13,543 nt of DNA from an uncultured Collinsella sp. (GCA_900751695.1 CAADSS010000071.1:1-13543), one strand, 5' to 3'. Positions 6,000 to 13,104 are shown, counted from the first letter of the stretch. Program-made: numbers and translations. Notes: generated by a model from the letters alone, not told the origin.

Positions 6000-6040
6000 T
6001 CAAGGACAGTTTGCAAAGAAACGCTGCATCCGGAGGAACC

Positions 6041-7054
6041 ATGGCATATCCCGTATTTGACCTACATTGCGACACCGCCGACCGCATCGGCTGGGCCACG
6101 CTCGATCTCGACCTGCGCTTTACCGCCGGCACCGACGGTTATTTCCCCGGCGACGAAACGCATCCGCAAGATTTCGACCTCATCGAGGGCAACGCCTGCG
6201 CCATCTCGCTCGCAAAGATCGGCAACACGCCATGGGCACAGTGCTTCGCCACGTTTGTCCCCGACGAGATTCCCACCGCCCACGCCGCGCGCTTCCAGGC
6301 GCAAATCATGGCGCATATGAGCGGCCAGGCAATGCTCAACCACGACCGCATGGTCAACGTGCGCAGCGCCACAGACATTCGCCCCGCGCTCAAGGACGGC
6401 AAGGTCGCTTGCATCCACACCATCGAAAACGCCACGTTCTTTGCCGAGGACCCCGCGCTGATCGAGGTGCTCAAGAGCTTGGGCGTACTCATGTCATCGC
6501 TCAGCTGGAATGCGCAGGGACCGCTCGCGAGTGGACACGATACCCACGCCGGCCTCACCGCCGCCGGCATCGAGGCACTTACGCAGATGGAGCACGCCGG
6601 CATGGTACTCGACGTCTCCCACCTCAACGATGAGTGCTTTGACGAGGTCGCCGCCCGTGCCACGCGTCCCTTCGTCGCCAGCCACTCCAACTCCCGTGCG
6701 GTTTGTGGCGTCAAGCGCAATCTCACCGACGACCAGTTCCGCACTATTCGCGACATGGGCGGTATCGTCGGCCTCAACTACTGCAGCGAGTTCCTATCCA
6801 ACGACGCAACCGACAAGACCGCCGCAGACGTCACCTTCGACCAGCTGGCGGCACATATCGAGCACTGGCTCGACCTGGGCGGCGAGGACGTCATCGCACT
6901 CGGCGGCGACTGGGACGGTGCCACGGTGCCCGCCTTCCTCTCCGATGCCAGCAAGATGCCCGAGTTCCAGAACATGCTCTCCAAGCACTTTGGCAAGACC
7001 GTGATGCAGAAGCTCTGCAGCGACAACGCGCTTGCCTTCTTTGAGCGTTATTAA
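6041..7054 (+). CDS. M19 family membrane dipeptidase (renal dipeptidase type)
   Basis: A 337-residue binuclear zinc peptidase of the M19 family, which cleaves dipeptides, including some with a D-residue at the C-terminal side. Metal ligands are all present: His9 and Asp11 in FDLHCDT, the bridging Glu129 in HTIENAT, His194 in DVSHLND and His215 in ASHSNSRAV. Asp290 in GGDWDG is the catalytic-region aspartate. The spacing matches the family. There is no signal peptide: the protein starts directly at the first strand (MAYPVFDLHCDT), so it is probably cytoplasmic and the word 'membrane' in the family name does not apply. The ATG at 6041 follows GGAGG (6032-6036); the in-frame upstream codon at 6011 has no ribosome site. 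A GC-rich hairpin follows the stop. Confidence 0.92.
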   Translation: MAYPVFDLHCDTADRIGWATLDLDLRFTAGTDGYFPGDETHPQDFDLIEGNACAISLAKIGNTPWAQCFATFVPDEIPTAHAARFQAQIMAHMSGQAMLNHDRMVNVRSATDIRPALKDGKVACIHTIENATFFAEDPALIEVLKSLGVLMSSLSWNAQGPLASGHDTHAGLTAAGIEALTQMEHAGMVLDVSHLNDECFDEVAARATRPFVASHSNSRAVCGVKRNLTDDQFRTIRDMGGIVGLNYCSEFLSNDATDKTAADVTFDQLAAHIEHWLDLGGEDVIALGGDWDGATVPAFLSDASKMPEFQNMLSKHFGKTVMQKLCSDNALAFFERY

Positions 7055-7070
7055 TTTCACATCCCTTGAG

Positions 7071-7106
7071 CGGGCCGGCATGCCGAACGGTCGACATGCC
7101 GGCCCG
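7071..7106 (+). terminator. GC-rich hairpin after the dipeptidase gene
   Basis: CGGGCCGGCATG and CATGCCGGCCCG form a perfect 12-bp stem with a 12-nt loop, 16 bp after the dipeptidase stop. No T-run follows. Such T-less stems often end or stabilise transcripts in high-GC bacteria. It ends 22 bp before the next gene's TTG start, so it could also damp expression of the metallopeptidase gene. Confidence 0.55.
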
Positions 7107-7128
7107 TCCCCAATCTGAAGGACCGCTT

Positions 7129-7947
7129 TTGACGCAGCAGTTTACGATTTCCGTACCCCGACCGGATGGGACGCCCATCCCCGTCGTCGTTACCAAAAAG
7201 TGCGTCAAGAACTTCAACCTACGCGTCACATCGAGCGGTGAGGTCCACGCCAGCGCGCCGCTCGGCGCCAGCCGCGAGCGTATCGAAGCGTTTGTGAAGC
7301 GCAACAGCGCCTGGACTATCAGCCGACTTGCCCAGCGTGAGCAAAGTCAGGCGACGGCGCGAGAGTCACTCAGTCCCTCGTCCATCATTGCACTTTGGGG
7401 CAAGCCCATCACGGTACAAGATGCGCTCGATCACAACTTTAAGTCACCCGCACCGCGGCCCAAGCAGGCCACCTTCGCAAGTTTTATAGGTGCCGACGAA
7501 CCAAGTGGGCGCGCGCAGGCAAAGCAGCGCACAGCCCTCGACGGCCTAACGCCCAAAGAACTCCAGACCCGCATCGACCAACTCTATGCATCCGAGGTCA
7601 CCGCAGCGCTACGCGACATCGCGCATGCGTACGAAATCGCAATGGGCGTCACCGTGGCCCGCGTCTCCGTGCGCAGCATGAAAACGCGCTGGGGCTCATG
7701 CACACCCAAAACCGGCGCCATTCGCATCGCACGCGAACTTGCCGCCTATCCCATCGAGTGTCTCGACATGGTTGTCGCCCACGAGCTCGTCCATCTGCTC
7801 GAGCCAAGCCACAATCAGCGGTTTCACGCCCTGCTCGACACGTACTGCCCCAACAATAAAGCTCTGTCGCAGCGGCTCAAGCAGCCACCCCTCAATAAAA
7901 CAAAGAGTAAAATACCGCAAGCGCTCGATCTCGACGCCCAACCTTGA
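7129..7947 (+). CDS. YgjP/DUF45-type zinc metallopeptidase
   Basis: A 272-residue protein. The C-terminal part is the YgjP-like (DUF45) metallopeptidase domain: KTRWGSC at 185-191, IRIARELAAYP, then VVAHELVHLLEPSHNQRFH. The last stretch holds the zinc-binding HELVH (His218, Glu219, His222) and a third His at 228. The N-terminal part has the domain's usual lead-in (VKNFNLRVTSSGEVHASAPLG) and a poorly conserved middle. The substrate is unknown for most of this family; E. coli YgjP has been reported to have nucleotide pyrophosphatase activity. The start is taken as TTG at 7129, six bases after GAAGGA. An upstream in-frame TTG at 7066 would translate through the 12-bp hairpin. The 3' end overlaps the folB reading frame on the other strand by 252 bp, and the stop codon of that frame lies across Ser190 of the WGSC motif. 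Confidence 0.82.
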   Translation: MTQQFTISVPRPDGTPIPVVVTKKCVKNFNLRVTSSGEVHASAPLGASRERIEAFVKRNSAWTISRLAQREQSQATARESLSPSSIIALWGKPITVQDALDHNFKSPAPRPKQATFASFIGADEPSGRAQAKQRTALDGLTPKELQTRIDQLYASEVTAALRDIAHAYEIAMGVTVARVSVRSMKTRWGSCTPKTGAIRIARELAAYPIECLDMVVAHELVHLLEPSHNQRFHALLDTYCPNNKALSQRLKQPPLNKTKSKIPQALDLDAQP

Positions 7948-8397
7948 CACGGGAAGACCGACGGGCGCCCACGGCTTATCGAGCTTTATGCGCACACCAA
8001 GCAGCAAGGGGTAACGACGCAGCAGCATCTGGGCCACACCCTCGGCTGCCGCCTCGATGAGTTTAAACGTATGCTCGCGCAGATAGCCATCGACATCGTG
8101 GCACACCGAGCCGTAGTCAATCGAAGCGTCCAGGTTATCGTGCTCCCCCGCTGCACGCAGGTCGGCATAGAGCACCAGGGACACGATGAACTTCTGGCCA
8201 AGGGCGTTCTCTTCGGGATACACACCGTGGTTGGCAAAGACCTCGAGACCGTCGATAGTAATGCGGTCGGCATGGCGCAGGTCGTCATAGCTCACGTGGG
8301 GCACCGCCGTTGCGGTGGATATTTCGCCCCTTCCACGGCGGGCGAGCTCGGCACCTTCAGTCTTGGTTGCATTCTCGGGCAGTTTCTTGTTACTCAT
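7696..8397 (-). CDS. folB: Dihydroneopterin aldolase with N- and C-terminal extensions
   Basis: FolB converts 7,8-dihydroneopterin to 6-hydroxymethyl-7,8-dihydropterin and glycolaldehyde in folate synthesis. The FolB domain spans residues 44-161 of a 233-residue frame: ADRITIDGLEVFANHGVYPEENALGQ (Glu63 or Glu64 falls at the pterin-contacting position), IDYGSVCHDV, TFKLIEAAAEGVA, and the terminal VSRLGVEIERLR. The usual length is about 120 residues. Here 43 residues precede the domain, starting at an ATG with AAGGAG well placed, and no other ATG lies between. About 72 residues follow it (from 7914 down to 7696), encoded antisense to the zinc-site region of the metallopeptidase gene. This tail has no FolB similarity that I can see and may be read-through. 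The gene is the last in folE - HD - folB. Confidence 0.85.
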   Translation of the reverse strand: MSNKKLPENATKTEGAELARRGRGEISTATAVPHVSYDDLRHADRITIDGLEVFANHGVYPEENALGQKFIVSLVLYADLRAAGEHDNLDASIDYGSVCHDVDGYLREHTFKLIEAAAEGVAQMLLRRYPLLLGVRIKLDKPWAPVGLPVSRLGVEIERLRYFTLCFIEGWLLEPLRQSFIVGAVRVEQGVKPLIVAWLEQMDELVGDNHVETLDGIGGKFACDANGAGFGCA

Positions 8398-8440
8398 CGC
8401 GATCGTCTCCTTCGTTTAGAACCCCGACCGCGTAAACTAA

Positions 8441-9022
8441 CTACACGCGAATCGACAGGTTCTTTTTATCATCGCTCCAGTTGCAAGCATTGCGCGCGGG
8501 GCATGCAAAGCAGGCGCGCGACGCTTTGTCGGCTGCATAGAGCAGACGCTCGAGCGGCTGGCTGTTCACGCGCAGCTTTCGATGGCCCAGAATGGCCGTC
8601 TTAATGGCTGCGGCATCGGCCGGCTCAAACGCTACGTCATCGGGCATACCGCCGAGAATCGCATCAGCGACGCGTTCGCTTGCAACATCATGGGATATAC
8701 CCGATTCATACTGTTCATCTTTGCCGATATCGTGAAGAAGTGCCGTGGCGTAGATGACCTCGCGGTCAAATTCGAGCTGTTCCTCGAGATTCTTGATCCA
8801 CATAATGCGAGCGACATCCAGCAGGTGGTCAATACCGTGGCGGCAGAAGATGCGCCCCGATTCCAACTGTGCAATGTTGCCCAGATGCCGCCGGAACAGT
8901 CCGTTGGCACAGATGTAATCAATGCGAGGCATGGCACCAAAGGGAGTCAGGCCCGAAGCCATAAAGCCGCGACGAGGCGTTCCCTCATCGGTCTTCGATG
9001 CAAAGTCGTTGACGACTCTCAT
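8441..9022 (-). CDS. HD-domain phosphohydrolase in the folE-folB operon
   Basis: A 193-residue protein of the HD superfamily of metal-dependent phosphohydrolases. Metal-binding residues are visible: His62 and His66 in CRHGIDHLLD, His97-Asp98 in ALLHDIGKD, His111 in GISHDVASE, and a later Asp165 in YAADKASR. The C-terminal segment CFACPARNAC (Cys171, 174, 180) is an added Cys cluster that might bind metal. The start is the ATG at 9022, two bases after the folE stop, so it is translationally coupled; later ATGs at residues 21 and 31 are less likely. An HD protein between folE and folB is also a familiar arrangement in clostridial folate operons. That supports a role in pterin synthesis, possibly phosphate removal from dihydroneopterin triphosphate, but activity is not shown by sequence. 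Confidence 0.83.
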   Translation of the reverse strand: MRVVNDFASKTDEGTPRRGFMASGLTPFGAMPRIDYICANGLFRRHLGNIAQLESGRIFCRHGIDHLLDVARIMWIKNLEEQLEFDREVIYATALLHDIGKDEQYESGISHDVASERVADAILGGMPDDVAFEPADAAAIKTAILGHRKLRVNSQPLERLLYAADKASRACFACPARNACNWSDDKKNLSIRV

Positions 9023-9024
9023 AG

Positions 9025-9582
9025 TTAGCGTCCCAGCATCCTAAAGAATCGCTCCTCGAGCGCCGGATCGGCCTCAAAGACGCCGCGACGAGCGAGCGTC
9101 ACGGTCTTGGTGCCAGGCTTTTGCACGCCGCGCATGGTCATGCACATATGCTCAGCTTCCATGAGCACAATCGCTCCCTGGGGAGCGAGATACTCCATGA
9201 GGGCATCGGCAACTTGTGCGCACAACTGCTCCTGCAGCTGCAGACGACGGGCGTAGACCTCTACCGTGCGGGCAAGCTTAGAAAGCCCTGCGACACGGCC
9301 GTTGGGGATATAGCCAATGGCAGCCTTGCCGTAAAACGGCAGCAGATGATGCTCGCACAGCGAGTAAAACGTGATGTCGCGCTCAATAACCAAGTCGTTC
9401 GAAGCGACGGCAAAGGTTTTGGACAGGTGCTCCTCGGCACTCTGGTCCATACCGCCAGCGATCTCACCATACATACGGGCAACGCGCGCCGGGGTCTCCA
9501 GCAGGCCCTCACGAGTTGGGTCCTCGCCTATGCCCTCAAGCAACAGCTTAATGGCGGCCTCGACTTTTTCCTGATCGACCAT
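9025..9582 (-). CDS. folE: GTP cyclohydrolase I
   Basis: FolE converts GTP to 7,8-dihydroneopterin triphosphate and formate, the first step of folate synthesis. The 185 residues match the family length. The zinc ligands are Cys76 and His79 in FYSLCEHHLLPFYGKAAIGYIP and Cys147 in EAEHMCMTMRG; catalytic His78 and His145 are also present, as are GLSKLARTVEVYARRLQLQEQL and VQKPGTKTVT. These place it in the FolE (type IA) group rather than FolE2. The ATG at 9582 follows a modest GAGG; an upstream in-frame ATG at 9645 lacks family sequence and a ribosome site. nrdG ends 66 bp upstream on the same strand, so it may be in the same transcript. Confidence 0.96.
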   Translation of the reverse strand: MVDQEKVEAAIKLLLEGIGEDPTREGLLETPARVARMYGEIAGGMDQSAEEHLSKTFAVASNDLVIERDITFYSLCEHHLLPFYGKAAIGYIPNGRVAGLSKLARTVEVYARRLQLQEQLCAQVADALMEYLAPQGAIVLMEAEHMCMTMRGVQKPGTKTVTLARRGVFEADPALEERFFRMLGR

Positions 9583-9648
9583 CTGGGCCTCACTTTTCCG
9601 ATTTTGCGTTCGCGCTATGGTACCACGCCCTCCGGCATCGGCCACAAG

Positions 9649-10230
9649 CTACATAGTATGGGTCGAATAGACCGGATCGTCCCGCCAAAGCTCCACGGCG
9701 TCGCAAAGCGCAACGTTCTCACGCTCGGCACGGGCACGCGTGGCGTTCATGTCAATCACGCGTTGATTGCTCGAGCCCCTAAAGCGCAACGAGATATCGT
9801 ACAGATCCTGAACGAACGGGCCGTCCACCAACATGTCGAGGCAGGCCAGGATACGGTCCGTCACCTCGGTATGATGACGGCCACCCGGCATAAGCTCCTC
9901 GAGCACGTCGCCGGTAAAGCACCAAATGGTCTTGCCCGACCCCTCGGGATAGGCCGCACGCACGCGTTCGATAAAGTCAACAAGTCCCGCCTGATTCTCG
10001 GGCTCCATAGGCTCGCCGCCCAGAATCGTCAGGCCATCGATAAAGGGATGGTCGAGACTCTCGATAATCTTGTCCTCGACGGCACGATCGAACGGCTCGC
10101 CCGCAGCAAAGTCCCACGCGACAGAGTTAAAGCAGTTCTTGCACCCACGACGGCACCCGCTCACAAACAGAGAAGTACGAACGCCTTCCCCATCAGCAAT
10201 GTCGAAATACTTAATGTTCGCGTAGTTCAT
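9649..10230 (-). CDS. nrdG: Anaerobic ribonucleoside-triphosphate reductase activating protein
   Basis: A 193-residue radical SAM enzyme that installs the glycyl radical on NrdD. The [4Fe-4S] cluster motif CRRGCKNC has the Cys-x3-Cys-x2-Cys spacing (Cys26, 30, 33), and the SAM-binding GGEP follows (LTILGGEPMEPENQ). MNYANIKYFDIADGEGVRTSLFVSGC is the usual NrdG N-terminus. The start at 10230 follows AGGAAGG; an upstream in-frame ATG at 10386 would add 52 residues foreign to the family and is rejected. It is 426 bp downstream of nrdD on the same strand, a wide gap for this pair, filled with hairpins. An extended -10 element just upstream suggests it can be transcribed on its own. Confidence 0.95.
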   Translation of the reverse strand: MNYANIKYFDIADGEGVRTSLFVSGCRRGCKNCFNSVAWDFAAGEPFDRAVEDKIIESLDHPFIDGLTILGGEPMEPENQAGLVDFIERVRAAYPEGSGKTIWCFTGDVLEELMPGGRHHTEVTDRILACLDMLVDGPFVQDLYDISLRFRGSSNQRVIDMNATRARAERENVALCDAVELWRDDPVYSTHTM

Positions 10231-10253
10231 AGGTAACCTTCCTGGGGGTCTGG

Positions 10254-10262
10254 AGTATATCA
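10254..10262 (-). promoter_or_regulatory. Possible extended -10 promoter of nrdG
   Basis: On the minus strand TGATATACT is an extended -10 (TG, one base, TATACT), 24-32 bp before the nrdG ATG. No -35 box is evident, which extended -10 promoters tolerate. It would give a very short 5' leader. Another TATACT at 10366-10371 lacks the TG extension. Confidence 0.35.
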
Positions 10263-10385
10263 TCCCGTCCTCAGACATTCTCGGCCTTCGGCCTGCGAAA
10301 CTGCGGGCGGGACGACATGTCCCGGCCTCATGCAAAGGGTAACTCAATGAACGAAGCGAACATCGAGTATAGGGTTCGAGGTCCA

Positions 10386-10410
10386 ATAAAAACTGGGTTG
10401 CGGCTCAACC
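10386..10410 (-). terminator. Weak intrinsic terminator downstream of nrdD
   Basis: On the minus strand GGTTG, AGCCG loop, CAACC is followed by CAGTTTTTATT. The stem has only 5 bp but the T-run is good. It would end the nrdD transcript about 250 nt after its stop codon, leaving the large hairpin in the 3' untranslated region. Confidence 0.4.
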
Positions 10411-10507
10411 GCCATCGCAAGTAAATCGCAGCTGCAGCTCAAATTATTTCCGCTAAGAACTTCGAGGAGTGAGCAGACTGCATGCTGCATCTCAGCTACA
10501 TCAACTT

Positions 10508-10645
10508 GGCTGCCCCGTAGCGAGGCCCCGGACCTTTGCTCGATATGAGTTCCGCACGAACAGGAGGCGCCAGTGGCGCCTCCGTCGTGAGCCAGGACTG
10601 TCCGAAATAGCGAGTAAAGGTCCGGGGCCTCGCTACGGGGCAGCC
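10508..10645. repeat. Long inverted repeat, 35-bp arms, between nrdG and nrdD
   Basis: The arms at 10508-10542 and 10611-10645 are reverse complements at 34 of 35 positions. The odd position is a G-U pair if the plus strand is transcribed and an A-C mismatch if the minus strand is. The 68-nt centre has its own hairpin: a perfect 9-bp stem GGAGGCGCC/GGCGCCTCC with a 3-nt loop (10563-10583), extended by CACGA/TCGTG (10555-10559, 10585-10589). The whole element folds into one rod about 138 nt long. It starts 11 bp after the tandem TAA TAA stop of nrdD. It may be a transcript-end or stability structure, a structured RNA, or a palindromic MITE-like element. No flanking direct repeat is visible, and it occurs once in this window. 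Confidence 0.8.
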
Positions 10646-10656
10646 TGGGATGGTTA

Positions 10657-12879
10657 TTAGAGATGCAGCACGCGGTCGCGGATCTCCTCGGTTCGACCCT
10701 GGTTCCAGAACTGGGTACCGATGTAGCCGCACGTACGACGGGCGACGTTCATCTTCTCCTGATCGCGGTTGCCGCAGTTGGGGCACTCCCACACCAGCTT
10801 GCCGTCATCCTCGACAATCTTGATCTCACCGTCGTAGCCGCACACCTGGCAGTAGTCGCTCTTGGTGTTGAGCTCGGCGTACATGATGTTGTCGTAGATG
10901 TACTGCATCACGCGAATGACAGCCTTGAGGTTGTCCTGCATGTTGGGAACCTCAACGTAGGAGATGGCACCGCCCGGCGAAAGCTGCTGGAACATACCCT
11001 CGAACTTGAGCTTGTCGAATGCGTCGATCTCCTCGGACACGTGGACGTGGTAGCTGTTGGTGATGTAGCCCTTGTCCGTCACGCCCGGGATGATGCCAAA
11101 ACGACGCTGCAGGCACTTAGCGAACTTGTAGGTCGTCGACTCAAGCGGGGTACCGTACAGCGAGAAGTCAATATCGCTTTCGGCCTTCCACTCGGCGCAC
11201 TTGTCGTTCATGCGCTGCATGACGGCCATGGCAAAGGGCGTGCCCTCCTTCTCGGTGTGGCTGTGGCCCGTCATGTACTTGACGCACTCATACAAGCCGG
11301 CATAACCCAGACTAATGGTGGAGTAACCGCCCACGAGCAGCTTATCGATCGTCTCGCCCTTCTTCAGGCGGGCGAGGGCACCGTACTGCCAAAGAATCGG
11401 TGCGGCGTCAGAAAGCGTACCCATCAGACGCTCATGACGGCACAGCAAGGCGCGGTGGCACAGCTCAAGGCGCTCGTCGAAGATCTTCCAGAACTTGTCC
11501 ATGTCCTGGTGCGAGCTCAGCGCGACATCAGGCAGGTTAATGGTCACAACGCCCTGGTTAAAGCGGCCATAGTACTTAGGCTTGGTCGGGTCATAGTTCA
11601 GCGCGTTGGCGACATTGTTAAAGCCGTTGCCCGAACGGTCGGGCGTCAGGAAACTACGGCAACCCATGCAGGTGTAGCAATCGCCATTGCCGGCGGTCTC
11701 ACCCTTCGACAGCTTCAGCTCGCGCATCTTCTTCTCGGAGATGTAGTCGGGCACCATGCGCTTGGCGGTGCACTTCGCAGCCAGCTGAGTCAGGTAGAAG
11801 TACGGGGAATCCTCGTAAACGTTATCGTCCTCGAGCACATAGATAAGCTTGGGGAACGCCGGGGTGATCCACACGCCGGCCTCGTTCTTAACGCCCTCAT
11901 AGCGCTGACGGAGCGTCTCCTCCACGATCATGGCAAGGTCATGCTTCTCCTGGGGCGTACGGGCCTCATTGAGATACATAAAGACCGTCACGAACGGCGC
12001 CTGGCCGTTGGTAGTCATAAGGGTCACGACCTGATACTGAATCGTCTGAACGCCGCGACGGATCTCGTCACGCAGACGGTCCTCAACAACCTCGCGGACC
12101 TTTTCGGGAGATGCGGAAACGCCGAGCTCCTCAAGCTCGCGAGCGACCTCGCCGCGAATCTTTTGACGGCTCACTTCAACGAACGGGGCGAGATGGGTCA
12201 GCGAAATAGACTGGCCGCCGTACTGGGAGGAAGCAACCTGGGCGATGATCTGCGTCGCGATGTTGCAGGCGGTCGAGAAGCTGTGCGGCTTCTCGATCAG
12301 CGTGCCCGAGATAACCGTGCCGTTCTGGAGCATGTCCTCCAGGTTCACCAGATCGCAGTTGTGCATGTGCTGGGCAAAGTAATCCGAATCATGGAAGTGG
12401 ATCAGGCCCTCATTATGGGCGTCCACGATCTCCTGGGGCAGCAGCACGCGCTGGGTCAGGTCCTTGGAAATCTCGCCGGCCATATAGTCGCGCTGAACGG
12501 AGTTGACGGTCGGGTTCTTGTTGGAGTTCTCCTGCTTGACCTCTTCGTTATTGCACTCAATCAACGACAGGATCTTGTCATCGGTCGTGTTCTTCTGGCG
12601 CTTCAGGCTCTGAACATAGCGATAGATGATGTAGTGGCGGGCAACCTCGTAGCAGTCGAGACGCATGATCTCGTCCTCGACCAAATCCTGGATCTCCTCG
12701 ACCGAAACGGTGTGGCCCGCGTTCTCGCATGCCTCGGCGACGTTTTGCGCCGCATAAACCACCTGGCGGTCGGTTAGACGAGAGCTCTCCTCGACCTCCA
12801 AGTTGGCGGCGCGGATGGCATTGACGATCTTATCGATGTCAAAGACAACCTCGGTGCCGCTGCGCTTGATGATCTTCAT
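10657..12879 (-). CDS. nrdD: Anaerobic ribonucleoside-triphosphate reductase (class III)
   Basis: A 740-residue oxygen-sensitive enzyme that reduces ribonucleoside triphosphates to deoxy forms with a glycyl radical. Residues 1-95 are an ATP-cone regulatory domain (MKIIKRSGTEVVFDIDKIV, ending YEVARHYIIYRYVQ). The barrel contains HFHDSDYFAQHMHNCDLVNL and the Cys-rich NGDCYTCMGCRSFL. The C-terminal zinc site is CQVC (677, 680) and CPNC (699, 702), followed by RRTCGYIG, where Gly718 is the radical site. All features of an active enzyme are present. The ATG at 12879 follows GAGGCAAGAGG; an in-frame ATG at 12909 adds only ten Arg-rich residues. The gene ends with two tandem TAA stops. NrdG, its activase, is the next gene downstream. 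The promoter is flanked by NrdR boxes about 230 bp upstream. Confidence 0.97.
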   Translation of the reverse strand: MKIIKRSGTEVVFDIDKIVNAIRAANLEVEESSRLTDRQVVYAAQNVAEACENAGHTVSVEEIQDLVEDEIMRLDCYEVARHYIIYRYVQSLKRQKNTTDDKILSLIECNNEEVKQENSNKNPTVNSVQRDYMAGEISKDLTQRVLLPQEIVDAHNEGLIHFHDSDYFAQHMHNCDLVNLEDMLQNGTVISGTLIEKPHSFSTACNIATQIIAQVASSQYGGQSISLTHLAPFVEVSRQKIRGEVARELEELGVSASPEKVREVVEDRLRDEIRRGVQTIQYQVVTLMTTNGQAPFVTVFMYLNEARTPQEKHDLAMIVEETLRQRYEGVKNEAGVWITPAFPKLIYVLEDDNVYEDSPYFYLTQLAAKCTAKRMVPDYISEKKMRELKLSKGETAGNGDCYTCMGCRSFLTPDRSGNGFNNVANALNYDPTKPKYYGRFNQGVVTINLPDVALSSHQDMDKFWKIFDERLELCHRALLCRHERLMGTLSDAAPILWQYGALARLKKGETIDKLLVGGYSTISLGYAGLYECVKYMTGHSHTEKEGTPFAMAVMQRMNDKCAEWKAESDIDFSLYGTPLESTTYKFAKCLQRRFGIIPGVTDKGYITNSYHVHVSEEIDAFDKLKFEGMFQQLSPGGAISYVEVPNMQDNLKAVIRVMQYIYDNIMYAELNTKSDYCQVCGYDGEIKIVEDDGKLVWECPNCGNRDQEKMNVARRTCGYIGTQFWNQGRTEEIRDRVLHL

Positions 12880-13100
12880 CCTCTTGCCTCTTTCGCGTCG
12901 TAGCCTCATTGCGCTTCAGAGCCAAACGATGCCCGGCAGGGCTTGCCCCTGTCTTGCGGCGCCGTCGCGCAATCTGTGTTCTCGATAAACCATAAGCCTC
13001 CATGCGGACATTCCCTAGAGCCAATCAAGCGGCTCAAGGACACGTTCAAAAGAGGCAGTTAAGGTCTTCGTTCTCTGTCCGCCATCTATCATACGACAAA
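12880..13100 (-). promoter_or_regulatory. Long 5' leader of nrdD
   Basis: If the promoter at 13107-13136 is used, nrdD has an untranslated leader of about 220 nt. It contains two clear small stems: GAGCC/GGCTC (13018-13035, 8-nt loop) and CAGGG/CCCTG (12937-12951, 5-nt loop). A 25-codon ORF at 12916-12993 begins three bases after a GGAGG, too close for efficient use. I do not recognise a known riboswitch. No gene is supported here. Confidence 0.4.
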
Positions 13101-13104
13101 GAGG

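Larger units (their letters stand above)
10231..10656. other. 426-bp structured gap between nrdG and nrdD, no gene
   Basis: No credible protein-coding frame. It holds, right to left in the nrdD transcript direction: the long inverted repeat (10508-10645); a 10-bp palindrome AGCTGCAGCT (10430-10439); a GGTTG/CAACC hairpin followed by a T-run (10386-10410); a CGGGAC/GTCCCG hairpin (10308-10324); a GGCC-TTC-GGCC hairpin (10283-10293); and the nrdG -10 element. The density of dyads suggests RNA-level separation of nrdD and nrdG expression. Confidence 0.6.

Noticed and set aside
9121..10236. 371-codon plus-strand frame across folE and nrdG
   Set aside because: It spans two well-supported minus-strand genes and the gap between them, with no ribosome site or domain.
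10663..12777. 704-codon open frame on the plus strand
   Set aside because: It lies antisense to nrdD in a fixed frame relation. NrdD has every catalytic and metal motif; the antisense product is Leu/Val/Arg-biased with no recognisable domain, as expected from GC-rich codon bias.
12839..13024. Arg-rich minus-strand frame (61 codons) overlapping the nrdD start
   Set aside because: It has weak ribosome sites and runs out of frame into nrdD; likely a GC-rich chance frame, though the leader itself is worth checking.
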